From contig NZ_AKGD01000004.1 in NCBI RefSeq assembly GCF_000271305.1, positions 558,001 through 622,000 on the forward strand: a stretch of DNA of 64,000 nt, read 5' to 3'. Within the stretch, counting starts at the first letter, position 1; the number at the start of each line of letters is the position of its first letter. Origin of the DNA: Hydrocarboniphaga effusa AP103. Its GTDB lineage: Bacteria; Pseudomonadota; Gammaproteobacteria; Nevskiales; Nevskiaceae. Below the pieces are notes generated by a model. That model did not search any database, was not told the DNA's origin, and saw only the letters and a program-made list of their open reading frames with translations. This document shows positions 1 through 10,699 of the stretch, piece after piece. The position numbers and the translations under genes are program-made.

Positions 1-359
1 CGGCCGTTGCCCGCGATCGCGACCTTGACCTGCGCAGCGGCATATTCGGCCATCGGCACGCCGGAGCCGGCGATCGCGCAGATCGCCGCGCCTCGCGCCT
101 GGCCGAGCACGAGCGCGCTCGCCGCATTGGCGCGGTTGACGAAGGTTTCTTCGATCGCGACTTCCTCGGGCGCGTATTCCTCGATGATCTCGGAGAGCCC
201 GCGCAGGATCTTGAGCAGGCGCGGGGCGAGTTCGCCATCGCCGAGCGACAGGCAGCCGTTGGCGACATGCACATTGCGATGGCCGCTCGACTCGATGATG
301 CCGTAGCCGGTCTTGCGCGACCCCGGATCGATGCCGAGGATGCGGACTGTCGTGGCCAC
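1..359 (-). CDS. ruvC: Crossover junction endodeoxyribonuclease RuvC (3' end cut off by window)
   Basis: This is the N-terminal 119 codons of the Holliday-junction resolvase, which cuts four-way junctions together with RuvAB. The GTG at 359 begins VATTVRILGIDPGSRKTGYG, the family N-terminus. D11 (GIDPG) and E70 (AIEET) align with E. coli catalytic D7 and E66, both offset by four. The C-terminal aspartates lie beyond the window. The start lies 17 bp after the yebC stop, the usual yebC-ruvC order, so the two are probably co-transcribed. No in-frame ATG fits better than the GTG. The identity is secure; the start is likely. Confidence 0.9.
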   Translation of the reverse strand, partial: MATTVRILGIDPGSRKTGYGIIESSGHRNVHVANGCLSLGDGELAPRLLKILRGLSEIIEEYAPEEVAIEETFVNRANAASALVLGQARGAAICAIAGSGVPMAEYAAAQVKVAIAGNG

Positions 360-375
360 GGAACGCCTCGCCCGA

Positions 376-1095
376 TCAGGCCGGCAGTTCGGCGTTGTGA
401 TAGACCTCTTGGGTATCGTCGAGCTCTTCGAGGCGATCGATGAGCTTCTGCAGCGTTTCCGCCGCCTCACCCTCGACCGCCACGCGATTCGACGGACGCT
501 GCGTCACGCGCGCCTGCGCCGGCTCGAGCTTGGCATCGACGAGCGCCTTCCTGACCGTTTCGAACACATCGGGCTGGGTCACCACCTCGCACCAGCCGCC
601 GTCGGTTTGCACATCGTCCGCCCCGGCTTCGAGCGCGATTTCGAGAATCTTCTCCTCGAGCTCGGGATTGGCGCTGACGTCGAACCAGAGCTGGCCGGCT
701 TCGGCGAACTGGAAGGCCACCGAGCCGCTCGTGCCCATGTTGCCGCCGTGCTTGGAGAACGCGTGGCGCACGTCGGCGACCGTGCGCGTCGGGTTGTCGG
801 TCACGCAGTCAACGATCACCGCGATGCCGCCCGGGCCGTAGCCTTCGTAGCGAACTTCCTGCTGGGCGTCGGCGCCTTCGCCGCTCGCGCGTTTGATCGC
901 GGTCTCGATCTTGTCCTTGGTCATGTTGACGTCGAGCGCTCTCGACACCGCCAGACGCAGGCGCGGATTGCCGGCCGGGTCAGGCCCCGAGGCGCGGACC
1001 GCCAGACTGATCTCGCGAATCAGCTTGGTGAAGACCTTGGCTTTGACGGCATCGGCCGCATTCTTGCGGCCTTCGATACTCGGACCACGACCCAT
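376..1095 (-). CDS. yebC: YebC/PmpR family (TACO1-like) regulatory protein
   Basis: The 239-residue protein has the family hallmarks: MGRGPSIEGRK at the start, a KIETAIKRASG segment near residue 60, YEGYGPGGIAVIVDC near 85 and SKHGGNMGTSGSV near 115. Family members are cytosolic. They were long annotated as transcriptional regulators and are now linked to relief of ribosome stalling on proline-rich sequences. Length matches the usual 240-250. It sits directly upstream of ruvC on the same strand, a conserved pairing in gammaproteobacteria. Family assignment is firm; the molecular role is taken from relatives. Confidence 0.95.
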   Translation of the reverse strand: MGRGPSIEGRKNAADAVKAKVFTKLIREISLAVRASGPDPAGNPRLRLAVSRALDVNMTKDKIETAIKRASGEGADAQQEVRYEGYGPGGIAVIVDCVTDNPTRTVADVRHAFSKHGGNMGTSGSVAFQFAEAGQLWFDVSANPELEEKILEIALEAGADDVQTDGGWCEVVTQPDVFETVRKALVDAKLEPAQARVTQRPSNRVAVEGEAAETLQKLIDRLEELDDTQEVYHNAELPA

Positions 1096-1128
1096 GAGAG
1101 GACTCTCGGAAGATTTTGCGCTGGAAGT

Positions 1129-1710
1129 TTAGAACTTGAAGCGGAACCCGAGGTGGAAGCCATCGTCCGCATCGAAGGCATGACCGTTGTCCGGGTCGAT
1201 GCGCAACTGACGGTAGCCCACGTACACCGAGGCGTTGCGCAGCACCTGGTAGTCCGCCGATAGCGACCATTCGCTCTGGTCTTCGATGTCGCCGAAAGTC
1301 AGCACCTTGGGCGAATACCAGAAGTAACCCTGCAGACCCAGACGCTCGAATCCCGCGAGCCGGATGTCGAACTGGCCGCCGAGCGCCAGGCCGCCGCCGT
1401 CGCCGCCGTCCGCGTCCAGGTACTGGGCCCGAACACCGAGGCCGGCCGTTGCGCGCACTTCCTGGGCGCCGGTGTCACCGGTCGCGAGCAGGCCCGCGTG
1501 GATTTGCTTCAGATCGAGGTTCTCGTCGTCGCTGTAGAGAGCGCCCAGCTGGTACTGACCCTCGGCGTCGGTCGAAAACAGGCTCGACAGCGCGCCGCTG
1601 AACTCGCCACGCACCGCCTCGTCGTTGAGGTTCAAGTCGAGCGATGCGGCCTGGGCCGGCATGGCAGCACTGGCAAGCGCGAGGACCGGCAGCATTTTGA
1701 ACAGCTTCAT
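1129..1710 (-). CDS. YfaZ-family outer membrane protein
   Basis: The 193-residue product begins with a clear Sec signal peptide (Lys at 2, hydrophobic core, AQA cleavage near residue 21). The rest alternates in short beta-strand-like stretches and ends in FRFKF, the C-terminal phenylalanine typical of beta-barrel proteins delivered by BAM. Motifs such as GVRAQYLDADG and SVYVGYRQLRID resemble the YfaZ family, whose function is unknown. It is flanked by yebC and lpdA on the same strand, with gaps of 33 and 81 bp. It could equally be called a small barrel of unknown function. Confidence 0.75.
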   Translation of the reverse strand: MKLFKMLPVLALASAAMPAQAASLDLNLNDEAVRGEFSGALSSLFSTDAEGQYQLGALYSDDENLDLKQIHAGLLATGDTGAQEVRATAGLGVRAQYLDADGGDGGGLALGGQFDIRLAGFERLGLQGYFWYSPKVLTFGDIEDQSEWSLSADYQVLRNASVYVGYRQLRIDPDNGHAFDADDGFHLGFRFKF

Positions 1711-1791
1711 TCTCTCTCCTGATTGCCGCTTCCGAGCCCTTTGCGCCGAGCAGCGGCGCGCAAAGGACTTCCGTTTGTTGGAAAGCCGCGC

Positions 1792-3228
1792 TTACTTGCG
1801 CGGCTTGTTGATACCGTGAATCGCGCGGCCGTCGACCGACAGGATCGCGTCGTGGAAGGTTTCCGCGAGCGTCGGGTGGCCGTGCATGGTCAGCGCGAGA
1901 TCTTCGACGGTCGCCGAATATTCGAGCGCCAGCACCGATTCGGCGATCAGCTCGGAGGCGAACGGGCCCACCATGTGCACGCCGAGGATGCGATCGGTCT
2001 TGACGTCCGCGATCACCTTGACGGTGCCGGCGGCCTGTTCCATCGCCTTGGCGCGGCCCGACGACACGAACGAGCCGGTGCCCGTCTTGACCTCGAAGCC
2101 GGCCGCCTTGGCCGCTTCCTCGGACAGACCGACCCAGGACACTTCCGGCGCCGTGTAGATGACCGACGGAATCGCGTTGTAGTTGACCTGCGTGTGGTGA
2201 CCGGCGATCTGCTCGGCCAGGGCCACGCCCTCTTCGATCGCCTTGTGGGCCAGCATCGCGCCACCGATCACGTCGCCGATCGCGTAGACGCCCGACACGT
2301 TGGTCTTGTAGTGACCGTCGACCTTGACGAAGCCACGCTCGTCGAACGCGACGCCGATCTCCTTGGCGTTGACGCCGTCGGTGTAGGGCTTGCGGCCCAC
2401 GGCGACGACGAGCTTGTCGAAGGTTTCGGTCTTCTTCTCGCCGCCCTGCTCGTATTCGACGACCACCGCATCGCCCTCGACCTTGGCTCCGGCCACCTTG
2501 GCGCCCAGGCGGATATCCAGGCCCTGCTTGGTCAGGTGCTTGAGAGTTTCCTTGGCGATGGCCTGATCGACCATCGGCAGGAAAGTCGGCAGCGCTTCGA
2601 TGATGACGGTCTTGGCGCCGAGGCGGGCCCAGACGCTGCCGAGCTCGGTGCCGATCACGCCGGCACCGATCACGCCGAGGCGCTTGGGTACTTCGGTGAA
2701 ATCGAGCGCGCCCCAGGAATCGACGATCTTGTCGTTGTCGAAGGCCGCGATCTTGAGGTTCACGGGCGCCGAACCCGTGGCGATGATGACGTGCTTGCCG
2801 ACCAGCTCCTGGGTCTTGCCGTCGTGCCCCTTGAACTCGACCTTGCCATCGCCGAGCAGCTTGCCGAAGCCGAACAGGCCGGTGACCTTGTTGGCCTGGA
2901 ACAGCGCCTTGATGCCGCCGGTGAGGTCACGCGAAATCTTGGTCTTGCGGGCCTGCATCTTGGCCAGGTCGAAGGCGACCTCGCCCGTGCTAATGCCATG
3001 CTTTTCGAACTCGTGTTGTGCACGATGCACGAGTTCGGACGATTCGAGCAACGCCTTGGACGGAATGCAGCCCGCGTTCAAGCAGGTGCCGCCGAAAGCG
3101 GGCGACTGATCCTTGTTGAGCCAGGCGTCGATGCACACCGTCTTGAGACCCAGCTGCGCAGCGCGAATCGCAGCGGGATAACCGGCCGGGCCGCCGCCAA
3201 TCACGATTACATCGTAGTTTTCGCTCAT
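1792..3228 (-). CDS. lpdA: Dihydrolipoyl dehydrogenase (E3)
   Basis: This FAD enzyme reoxidises the dihydrolipoyl groups of 2-oxoacid dehydrogenases using NAD+. The 478 residues start with the FAD-binding motif GGGPAGYPAA (11-20). The redox disulfide is C49/C54 in GGTCLNAGC, the NAD-binding GAGVIGTE lies near residue 195, and the active-site dyad is H451/E456 in HPTLAE. Length is typical. It would normally adjoin sucAB, but here about 7.5 kb of glycogen and Entner-Doudoroff genes separate it from sucB. It may also serve pyruvate dehydrogenase, whose genes are not in the window. It is divergent from glgP. Confidence 0.97.
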   Translation of the reverse strand: MSENYDVIVIGGGPAGYPAAIRAAQLGLKTVCIDAWLNKDQSPAFGGTCLNAGCIPSKALLESSELVHRAQHEFEKHGISTGEVAFDLAKMQARKTKISRDLTGGIKALFQANKVTGLFGFGKLLGDGKVEFKGHDGKTQELVGKHVIIATGSAPVNLKIAAFDNDKIVDSWGALDFTEVPKRLGVIGAGVIGTELGSVWARLGAKTVIIEALPTFLPMVDQAIAKETLKHLTKQGLDIRLGAKVAGAKVEGDAVVVEYEQGGEKKTETFDKLVVAVGRKPYTDGVNAKEIGVAFDERGFVKVDGHYKTNVSGVYAIGDVIGGAMLAHKAIEEGVALAEQIAGHHTQVNYNAIPSVIYTAPEVSWVGLSEEAAKAAGFEVKTGTGSFVSSGRAKAMEQAAGTVKVIADVKTDRILGVHMVGPFASELIAESVLALEYSATVEDLALTMHGHPTLAETFHDAILSVDGRAIHGINKPRK

Positions 3229-3253
3229 CTTTCTCTCTCTCGGTGATACGAAT

Positions 3254-3259
3254 ATTGTA
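3254..3259 (-). promoter_or_regulatory. Candidate -10 element for lpdA
   Basis: On the minus strand this hexamer reads TACAAT, one base from the sigma70 consensus, and lies about 26 nt before the lpdA start in the 117-bp lpdA/glgP divergent gap. No good -35 is visible at 17 bp, so the call is weak. Confidence 0.3.
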
Positions 3260-3345
3260 ACCCCAGTGCAGGCCCGGGCGCAGGCTTCGAGCGCGCACGG
3301 AATTTGCGATCACGCGCATTCAAGAACCAGAACGGAGTCTGCAGA

Positions 3346-5856
<2,511 letters not shown>

Positions 5857-5883
5857 CGGCAGCGATACCAAGAGCTGGCTTCA

Positions 5884-5922
5884 AACGAAAAGGCCGCCGA
5901 TGACTTCGGCGGCCTTTTCGTT
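5884..5922. terminator. Bidirectional intrinsic terminator between glgP and eda
   Basis: A perfect 17-bp stem (5884-5900 with 5906-5922) around a 5-nt loop has a GC-rich core (GGCCGCC) flanked by AAAAG/CTTTT runs, giving a U-rich tract in either direction. It lies 28 bp after the glgP stop and 35 bp after the eda stop, exactly between the convergent genes. Confidence 0.9.
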
Positions 5923-5956
5923 GGCGGCGCCTGGTGGCGCCGCGCCGGCGACTACG

Positions 5957-6583
5957 TCATGGGTTTCGCAGTGCGCTTGCCTGCCGGGCCAGCTCGCTGA
6001 TCTCGCTCCAGCGCTCACCGGCGACCAGATCGTTCGGCACGATCCATGAGCCGCCCACGCAGGCCACGTTGGGCAGCGCGAGAAACTGCGGCGCCGTCGC
6101 GGCGTCGATGCCGCCGGTCGGGCAGAAGCGCACGTCGGCAAAGACACTGCCAAGCGCCTTGAGCATGCCGATGCCGCCGGCCTGCTGGGCCGGAAACAAC
6201 TTCATCGCCGTAAAGCCCGCATCGCGACGCAGCATCACGTCGGAGGGCGTCATCGCCCCGGGCAGGAACGGCAGGCCGCAATCCCGGATCGCGGACAGCA
6301 GCGACGGCGTCGCACCCGGGCTCACGCCGAACTGCGCGCCCGCGGCGATCGCCTTGCTCAAGTCATCGGGGTTGGTGATGGTGCCGGCGCCGACGATGGC
6401 CTCGGGAACCGCATCGCGCATCGCGCGCATCGCATCGAGCGCGGCGGGGGTTCGCATCGTCACCTCGAGCACGCGCACGCCGCCGTCGACGAGCGCCCGC
6501 GCCAGACCGATTGCACTTTCCAGGCGCTGGATCACGATCACCGGAATCACCGGGCCGGCCGCGAAGATCTCGTCGATGGTCAT
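5957..6583 (-). CDS. eda: 2-dehydro-3-deoxy-phosphogluconate (KDPG) aldolase
   Basis: This last step of the Entner-Doudoroff pathway splits KDPG into pyruvate and glyceraldehyde-3-phosphate. The 208-residue protein carries the Schiff-base lysine K128 in MKLFPA, with E40 and R44 in EVTMRT. All three align with E. coli E45, R49 and K133 at a constant offset of five. GAGTI and PTGGID phosphate-binding segments are intact. It begins 12 bp after the edd stop, so the two form an operon. Confidence 0.97.
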   Translation of the reverse strand: MTIDEIFAAGPVIPVIVIQRLESAIGLARALVDGGVRVLEVTMRTPAALDAMRAMRDAVPEAIVGAGTITNPDDLSKAIAAGAQFGVSPGATPSLLSAIRDCGLPFLPGAMTPSDVMLRRDAGFTAMKLFPAQQAGGIGMLKALGSVFADVRFCPTGGIDAATAPQFLALPNVACVGGSWIVPNDLVAGERWSEISELARQASALRNP

Positions 6584-6595
6584 TGCTCGCGGTCC

Positions 6596-8488
6596 TCAAA
6601 TGTGGGGATGGGCGGTGACGGAGGCTGGCACGCTCGTCGATGCATCGTCGTAAGGTGCGTACATCATCGCGCCCTGCTCCGCTCCGCCGGCGTGCAGGCG
6701 CGCGTTGAAGAACAGTTCGCGGCCGGTGCCGTACTGGTTGTGCGACAGGTCGACGGGCTCGATCTTGCGACTGTTCCACTCCTCGGGGGCGACGCGCACG
6801 AACAGCTCGCCGGTTTCGGCGTCGAGCCTCAGGATGTCGCCGTCGCGCACGCGCGCGAGCGGCCCGCCCGACAGGCATTCGGGCGTCACGTGGATCGCCG
6901 CGGGCACCTTGCCCGAGGCGCCCGACATGCGACCATCGGTTACGAGCGCGACGTGAAAGCCTTCGTCCTGCAGCACGCCGAGCGTCGGCGTGAGCTTGTG
7001 CAGCTCCGGCATGCCGTTCGCGCGCGGACCCTGATAGCGCACGACGGCAATGAAATCGCGCCGCAGTTCACCGCGCTTGAACGCGGCCTGCACTTCCTCC
7101 TGATCGTCGAAGACGATCGCGGGCGCCTCGACGATGCGATGCTCGGGCTTGACCGCCGACACCTTGATCACCGCGCGACCGAGATTGCCCGTGAGCAGAC
7201 GCAAGCCGCCTTCGGGACTGAACGGATTCGCAGCCGGACGCAGCACGTTCTCGTCGAGGCTCTCGGCCGGCGCGTCCTGCCAGCCCAGCTGGCCGTCGAC
7301 GAGCTTGGGCTCCCGCGCATAGTGGCGCAGGCCATGCCCGACCACGGTGTTGACGTCTTCGTGCAGCAGGCCGGCGTCGAGCAGCTGGCCGATCAGGTAG
7401 CCCATGCCGCCCGCCGCGTGAAAATGATTCACGTCGGCCTTGCCGTTCGGGTAGACCTTGGCGAGCAGCGGAATCACGGCCGACAGGTCGGCGAAGTCGT
7501 CCCAGTTGATCAGCACGCCGGCCGCGCGCGCCATCGCCACGAGATGGATCGTGTGATTGGTCGAACCACCCGTGGCATGCAGGCCGATGATGCCGTTGAC
7601 GACGGCTTTCTCGTCGATCACCTCGCAGAGCGGCCGGTAGTCGCTGCCGAGCGCGGTGATGCTCGCCGCGTGCTTCGCGGCCTGGCGCGTGAGCGCCTCG
7701 CGCAGCGGCGTGTACGGATTGACGAAGGCGGTGCCCGGCAGATGCACGCCCATGATCTCCATGAGCATCTGGTTGGAATTCGCAGTGCCGTAGAAGGTGC
7801 AGGTTCCGGGGCCGTGATACGAGCGCGCCTCGGATTCGAGCAGGGCTTCGCGATCGACCTTGCCCTGCGCGAACAGCTGGCGAACCTTGGCTTTCTCTTC
7901 GTTCGAGATGCCCGAAGTCATCGGCCCGGCCGGCACGAAGATCACCGGCAGATGACCGAACGCGAGCGCCCCGATCAACAGGCCCGGCACGATCTTGTCG
8001 CAGACGCCCAGGCACAGCACCGCATCGAAACTGTTGTGCGACAGCGCGACACCGGTCGACATGGCGATGACGTCGCGCGAGAACAGCGATAGTTCCATGC
8101 CGGGCTCGCCCTGCGTCACGCCGTCGCACATCGCCGGAACGCCACCCGCGAACTGCGCCACCGCGCCGGCTTCGCGCGCGGCCTGCTTGATCAGCGCCGG
8201 AAAATGCTCGAGCGGCTGGTGCGCGGACAACATGTCGTTGTAGGCCGAGACGATGCCGATGCTCGGCCAGCGCGCCTGGCGCAAGGTCTGCTTGTCCGCA
8301 TCGCCGAAGGCCGCGAACGCGTGCGCGAGATTGGTACACGGCATGTGCGAGCGCACCGTGCCTTTCTGTCGCGCAGCGCGCATGCGATCGAGATAAGCCT
8401 TGCGCGTGGCCTCGCTGCGCGCGCGGATGCGCTGCGTGACGGCCACGACCACCGGATGCAATTCAGAACGCTCCTCGGCATGCTTCAT
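6596..8488 (-). CDS. edd: Phosphogluconate dehydratase
   Basis: This Fe-S dehydratase of the IlvD/Edd family converts 6-phosphogluconate to KDPG. The 630-residue product has the family segments CDGVTQGEPGMELS, LGVCDKIVPGLL and GRMSGASGKVPAA. Cysteines expected to ligate the cluster are present. I placed the start at the ATG at 8488 (MKHAEERSE), because an AGGGAGA Shine-Dalgarno lies 5 nt before it; a longer reading frame begins at 8554 but lacks homologous sequence. It is the first gene of edd-eda and divergent from zwf across a 165-bp gap. Confidence 0.96.
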   Translation of the reverse strand: MKHAEERSELHPVVVAVTQRIRARSEATRKAYLDRMRAARQKGTVRSHMPCTNLAHAFAAFGDADKQTLRQARWPSIGIVSAYNDMLSAHQPLEHFPALIKQAAREAGAVAQFAGGVPAMCDGVTQGEPGMELSLFSRDVIAMSTGVALSHNSFDAVLCLGVCDKIVPGLLIGALAFGHLPVIFVPAGPMTSGISNEEKAKVRQLFAQGKVDREALLESEARSYHGPGTCTFYGTANSNQMLMEIMGVHLPGTAFVNPYTPLREALTRQAAKHAASITALGSDYRPLCEVIDEKAVVNGIIGLHATGGSTNHTIHLVAMARAAGVLINWDDFADLSAVIPLLAKVYPNGKADVNHFHAAGGMGYLIGQLLDAGLLHEDVNTVVGHGLRHYAREPKLVDGQLGWQDAPAESLDENVLRPAANPFSPEGGLRLLTGNLGRAVIKVSAVKPEHRIVEAPAIVFDDQEEVQAAFKRGELRRDFIAVVRYQGPRANGMPELHKLTPTLGVLQDEGFHVALVTDGRMSGASGKVPAAIHVTPECLSGGPLARVRDGDILRLDAETGELFVRVAPEEWNSRKIEPVDLSHNQYGTGRELFFNARLHAGGAEQGAMMYAPYDDASTSVPASVTAHPHI

Positions 8489-8653
8489 GACATCTCCCTG
8501 TCCGCATCGTCGGACTGGCAAAAGCTGAGCCAGCAAGCACCGGCTCGGGATCATCAGACGACCTGCAGCGCCGCAATTCGTTCACGCCGTGCTCGCATCA
8601 TCGCGGGCCGGCACGGAAACTGTAGGCACGGAACCATCCATCGAGGACCGATT

Positions 8654-10138
8654 ATGCAAGATACCAAGGTATCGGCCAGCGCCCTGCAGGAGTTTGACCT
8701 GATCTTCTTCGGCGGCACCGGCGATCTCGCCATGCGCAAGCTGCTGCCCGCGCTCTACAACCGCTTCCGTGACAGCCAGCACACGCAGGGCTGGCGCATC
8801 ATCGGCGTCGCGCGCCAGGACTTGAGCCGCGAGCAGTATCTGAATCTCGTCAGCGAGAACTGCCGGCAGTTCATTCCGGGCGGCGACTTCGACGAACGGG
8901 CCTGGACCGCGTTCACCGCGCACTTGGAGTATCTGCGCCTCGACGGCACACAACCTGAAGGCTACGCCGAACTCGCCCGACGCTTGCAGAATTCAAACGA
9001 TCGCGTGCGCGTGTTCTACCTGTCGACGGCTGCGAGCCTGTTCGCGCAGATCTGCACGAATCTGGCGGCCAACCAGCTCGTCACCCCGCAAACGCGCGTC
9101 GTGCTCGAAAAGCCGCTCGGCCGCGATCGCGCTTCGAGTTACGAGATCAACGAAGCCGTCGCCAAGATCTTCGAAGAGCGGCAGATTTATCGAATCGATC
9201 ACTACCTCGGCAAGGAGACGGTGCAGAACCTCATCGCGCTGCGCTTCGGCAACGCGATCTTCGAGCCGCTGTGGAGGCGCTCGAACGTACAGGACGTGCA
9301 GATCACGCTGTCCGAGACGGTCGGCGTCGAAGGTCGCGGCGATTATTACGATCGCTACGGAGCGCTGCGCGACATGGTGCAGAACCACTTGTTGCAACTG
9401 CTCTGCATCCTCGCGATGGAGCCGCCTTCGAGCATCGACCCGGACGCGGTGCGCGACGAGAAGCTCAAGGTGCTGCGCGCCCTGCGCCCGATCACGCTCG
9501 ACTGCATCAAGGCCAAGACCGTGCGCGGCCAATATCGCGCCGGCGCGATCGACGGTGCGGCCGTGCGCGGCTACCTCGAAGAAGCCGACATCCCGCCCGA
9601 CAGCCACACCGAGACCTTCGTCGCGATCAAGGCCGAGCTCGACAACTGGCGCTGGTCCGGCGTGCCGTTCTATCTGCGCACCGGCAAGCGCATGCAGGAG
9701 CGCATGGCCGAGATCGTCGTGAATTTCCGACCGGTTCCGCATGCGATCCTGCCGACCTCGGCAAGCGAGGGAAACCGCCTCGTCATTCGCCTGCAGCCAG
9801 ACGAAGAGGTGAGGCTCTACCTGATGGTGAAAGTGCCGGGCGCCGAAATGAAGGTGCGTCCGGTGGACTTGAACCTCGACTTCAAGCAGGAGTTCAAGAC
9901 GCGCCAGTGGGACGCCTACGAGCGCCTGCTCATGGACGTGATTCTCGGCAAGCTCACGCTGTTCATGCGCCGCGACGAACTCGACGCCGCCTGGCGCTGG
10001 ATCGATCCGATTCGCGACGGCTGGGACGCCCTCGGCGAGCCGCCGAAGAGCTACGCCGCCGGCACCTGGGGTCCGACCGCGTCGAACACGCTGATCACGC
10101 GAGACGGCAATACCTGGCGCGAGGATGGGTATCAGTGA
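8654..10138 (+). CDS. zwf: Glucose-6-phosphate 1-dehydrogenase
   Basis: It oxidises glucose-6-phosphate to 6-phosphogluconolactone with NAD(P)+. The 494-residue length is typical. The dinucleotide motif is GGTGDLAMRKLLP near residue 17, the substrate signature RIDHYLGKE spans 180-188, and the predicted catalytic base is H245 in VQNHLL. The ATG at 8654 has GAGGA about 6 nt upstream. It is divergent from edd, so the pathway is split over two promoters. The usual neighbour pgl (6-phosphogluconolactonase) is not found anywhere in the window. I saw no HexR-like TGTAATT palindrome in the intergenic gap. Confidence 0.97.
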   Translation: MQDTKVSASALQEFDLIFFGGTGDLAMRKLLPALYNRFRDSQHTQGWRIIGVARQDLSREQYLNLVSENCRQFIPGGDFDERAWTAFTAHLEYLRLDGTQPEGYAELARRLQNSNDRVRVFYLSTAASLFAQICTNLAANQLVTPQTRVVLEKPLGRDRASSYEINEAVAKIFEERQIYRIDHYLGKETVQNLIALRFGNAIFEPLWRRSNVQDVQITLSETVGVEGRGDYYDRYGALRDMVQNHLLQLLCILAMEPPSSIDPDAVRDEKLKVLRALRPITLDCIKAKTVRGQYRAGAIDGAAVRGYLEEADIPPDSHTETFVAIKAELDNWRWSGVPFYLRTGKRMQERMAEIVVNFRPVPHAILPTSASEGNRLVIRLQPDEEVRLYLMVKVPGAEMKVRPVDLNLDFKQEFKTRQWDAYERLLMDVILGKLTLFMRRDELDAAWRWIDPIRDGWDALGEPPKSYAAGTWGPTASNTLITRDGNTWREDGYQ

Positions 10139-10160
10139 GCCGTCGCATTCGAGCCGAAGC

Positions 10161-10577
10161 TCATATCGAACAAACCGCGAAGCCCTGAGACCACTTCTCG
10201 ACGAGACGCTCGTCGTGCTTCCAGCGCCAGCGATTCCAGATCACGTTGACGCGCGCGGTCTTGGCGTCGAGAGACGAGATCTCGATCGCGGCGAGCAGCA
10301 CCGCCGAGTTTCCATCTCGCGTGACGATGCTGAGTTCGTCGAAGCCGTTCTTCGCCGAGCGACGCTCCTGGATCAGGTTCGCGCCCTCGCCCGCTGCGCA
10401 CTTCTCGGCGGCGTTCTTGATTTCGCGCAAGGCCGTCGCGGCCGGCATCGCCGCGACGAACGAGCGTTGCCGAGTCGAAAGGCTGCTCTTTGCGCCATCG
10501 TAGTTCTGCGCCGCGCAGGCGCACAGCAGCACGCACGACAACAGCGGCAAGGCCTGTCGCGCGAATGGAATCCGCAT
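10161..10577 (-). CDS. Small predicted lipoprotein, function unknown
   Basis: The 138-residue product has a hydrophobic N-terminus ending in a lipobox-like LCAC (Cys21), so it is probably lipid-anchored. The start at 10577 has GGGAGA just upstream. The mature part is mostly polar, with an SFVAAMPAATALREI helix and a C-terminal WNRWRWKHDERL segment. I do not recognise a family. It ends 22 bp from the convergent zwf stop. It lies downstream of sucB but is separated from it by an intrinsic terminator, so it probably has its own promoter. Confidence 0.65.
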   Translation of the reverse strand: MRIPFARQALPLLSCVLLCACAAQNYDGAKSSLSTRQRSFVAAMPAATALREIKNAAEKCAAGEGANLIQERRSAKNGFDELSIVTRDGNSAVLLAAIEISSLDAKTARVNVIWNRWRWKHDERLVEKWSQGFAVCSI

Positions 10578-10643
10578 GAGTTTCTCCCGGTGTTCGCTGG
10601 CCACGATGCCCGACGGCGGCCGAACATCAGCTGGACGAAGCAC

Positions 10644-10675
10644 ACGAAAAAGCCCGCTGTCGCGGGCTTTTTCGT
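10644..10675 (-). terminator. Intrinsic terminator downstream of sucAB
   Basis: A perfect 14-bp stem (10644-10657 with 10662-10675) closes on a 4-nt loop. The core is GCCCGC and the outer part is an A/T run, giving UUUUU on the minus strand. It lies 25 bp beyond the sucB stop and also about 65 bp before the small lipoprotein gene. Confidence 0.88.
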
Positions 10676-10699
10676 ACAGCGTGCAACGACGATCGTCGA

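Noticed and set aside
8489..8653. HexR operator in the zwf/edd gap
   Set aside because: No TGTAATT-type inverted repeat was found on reading the gap.
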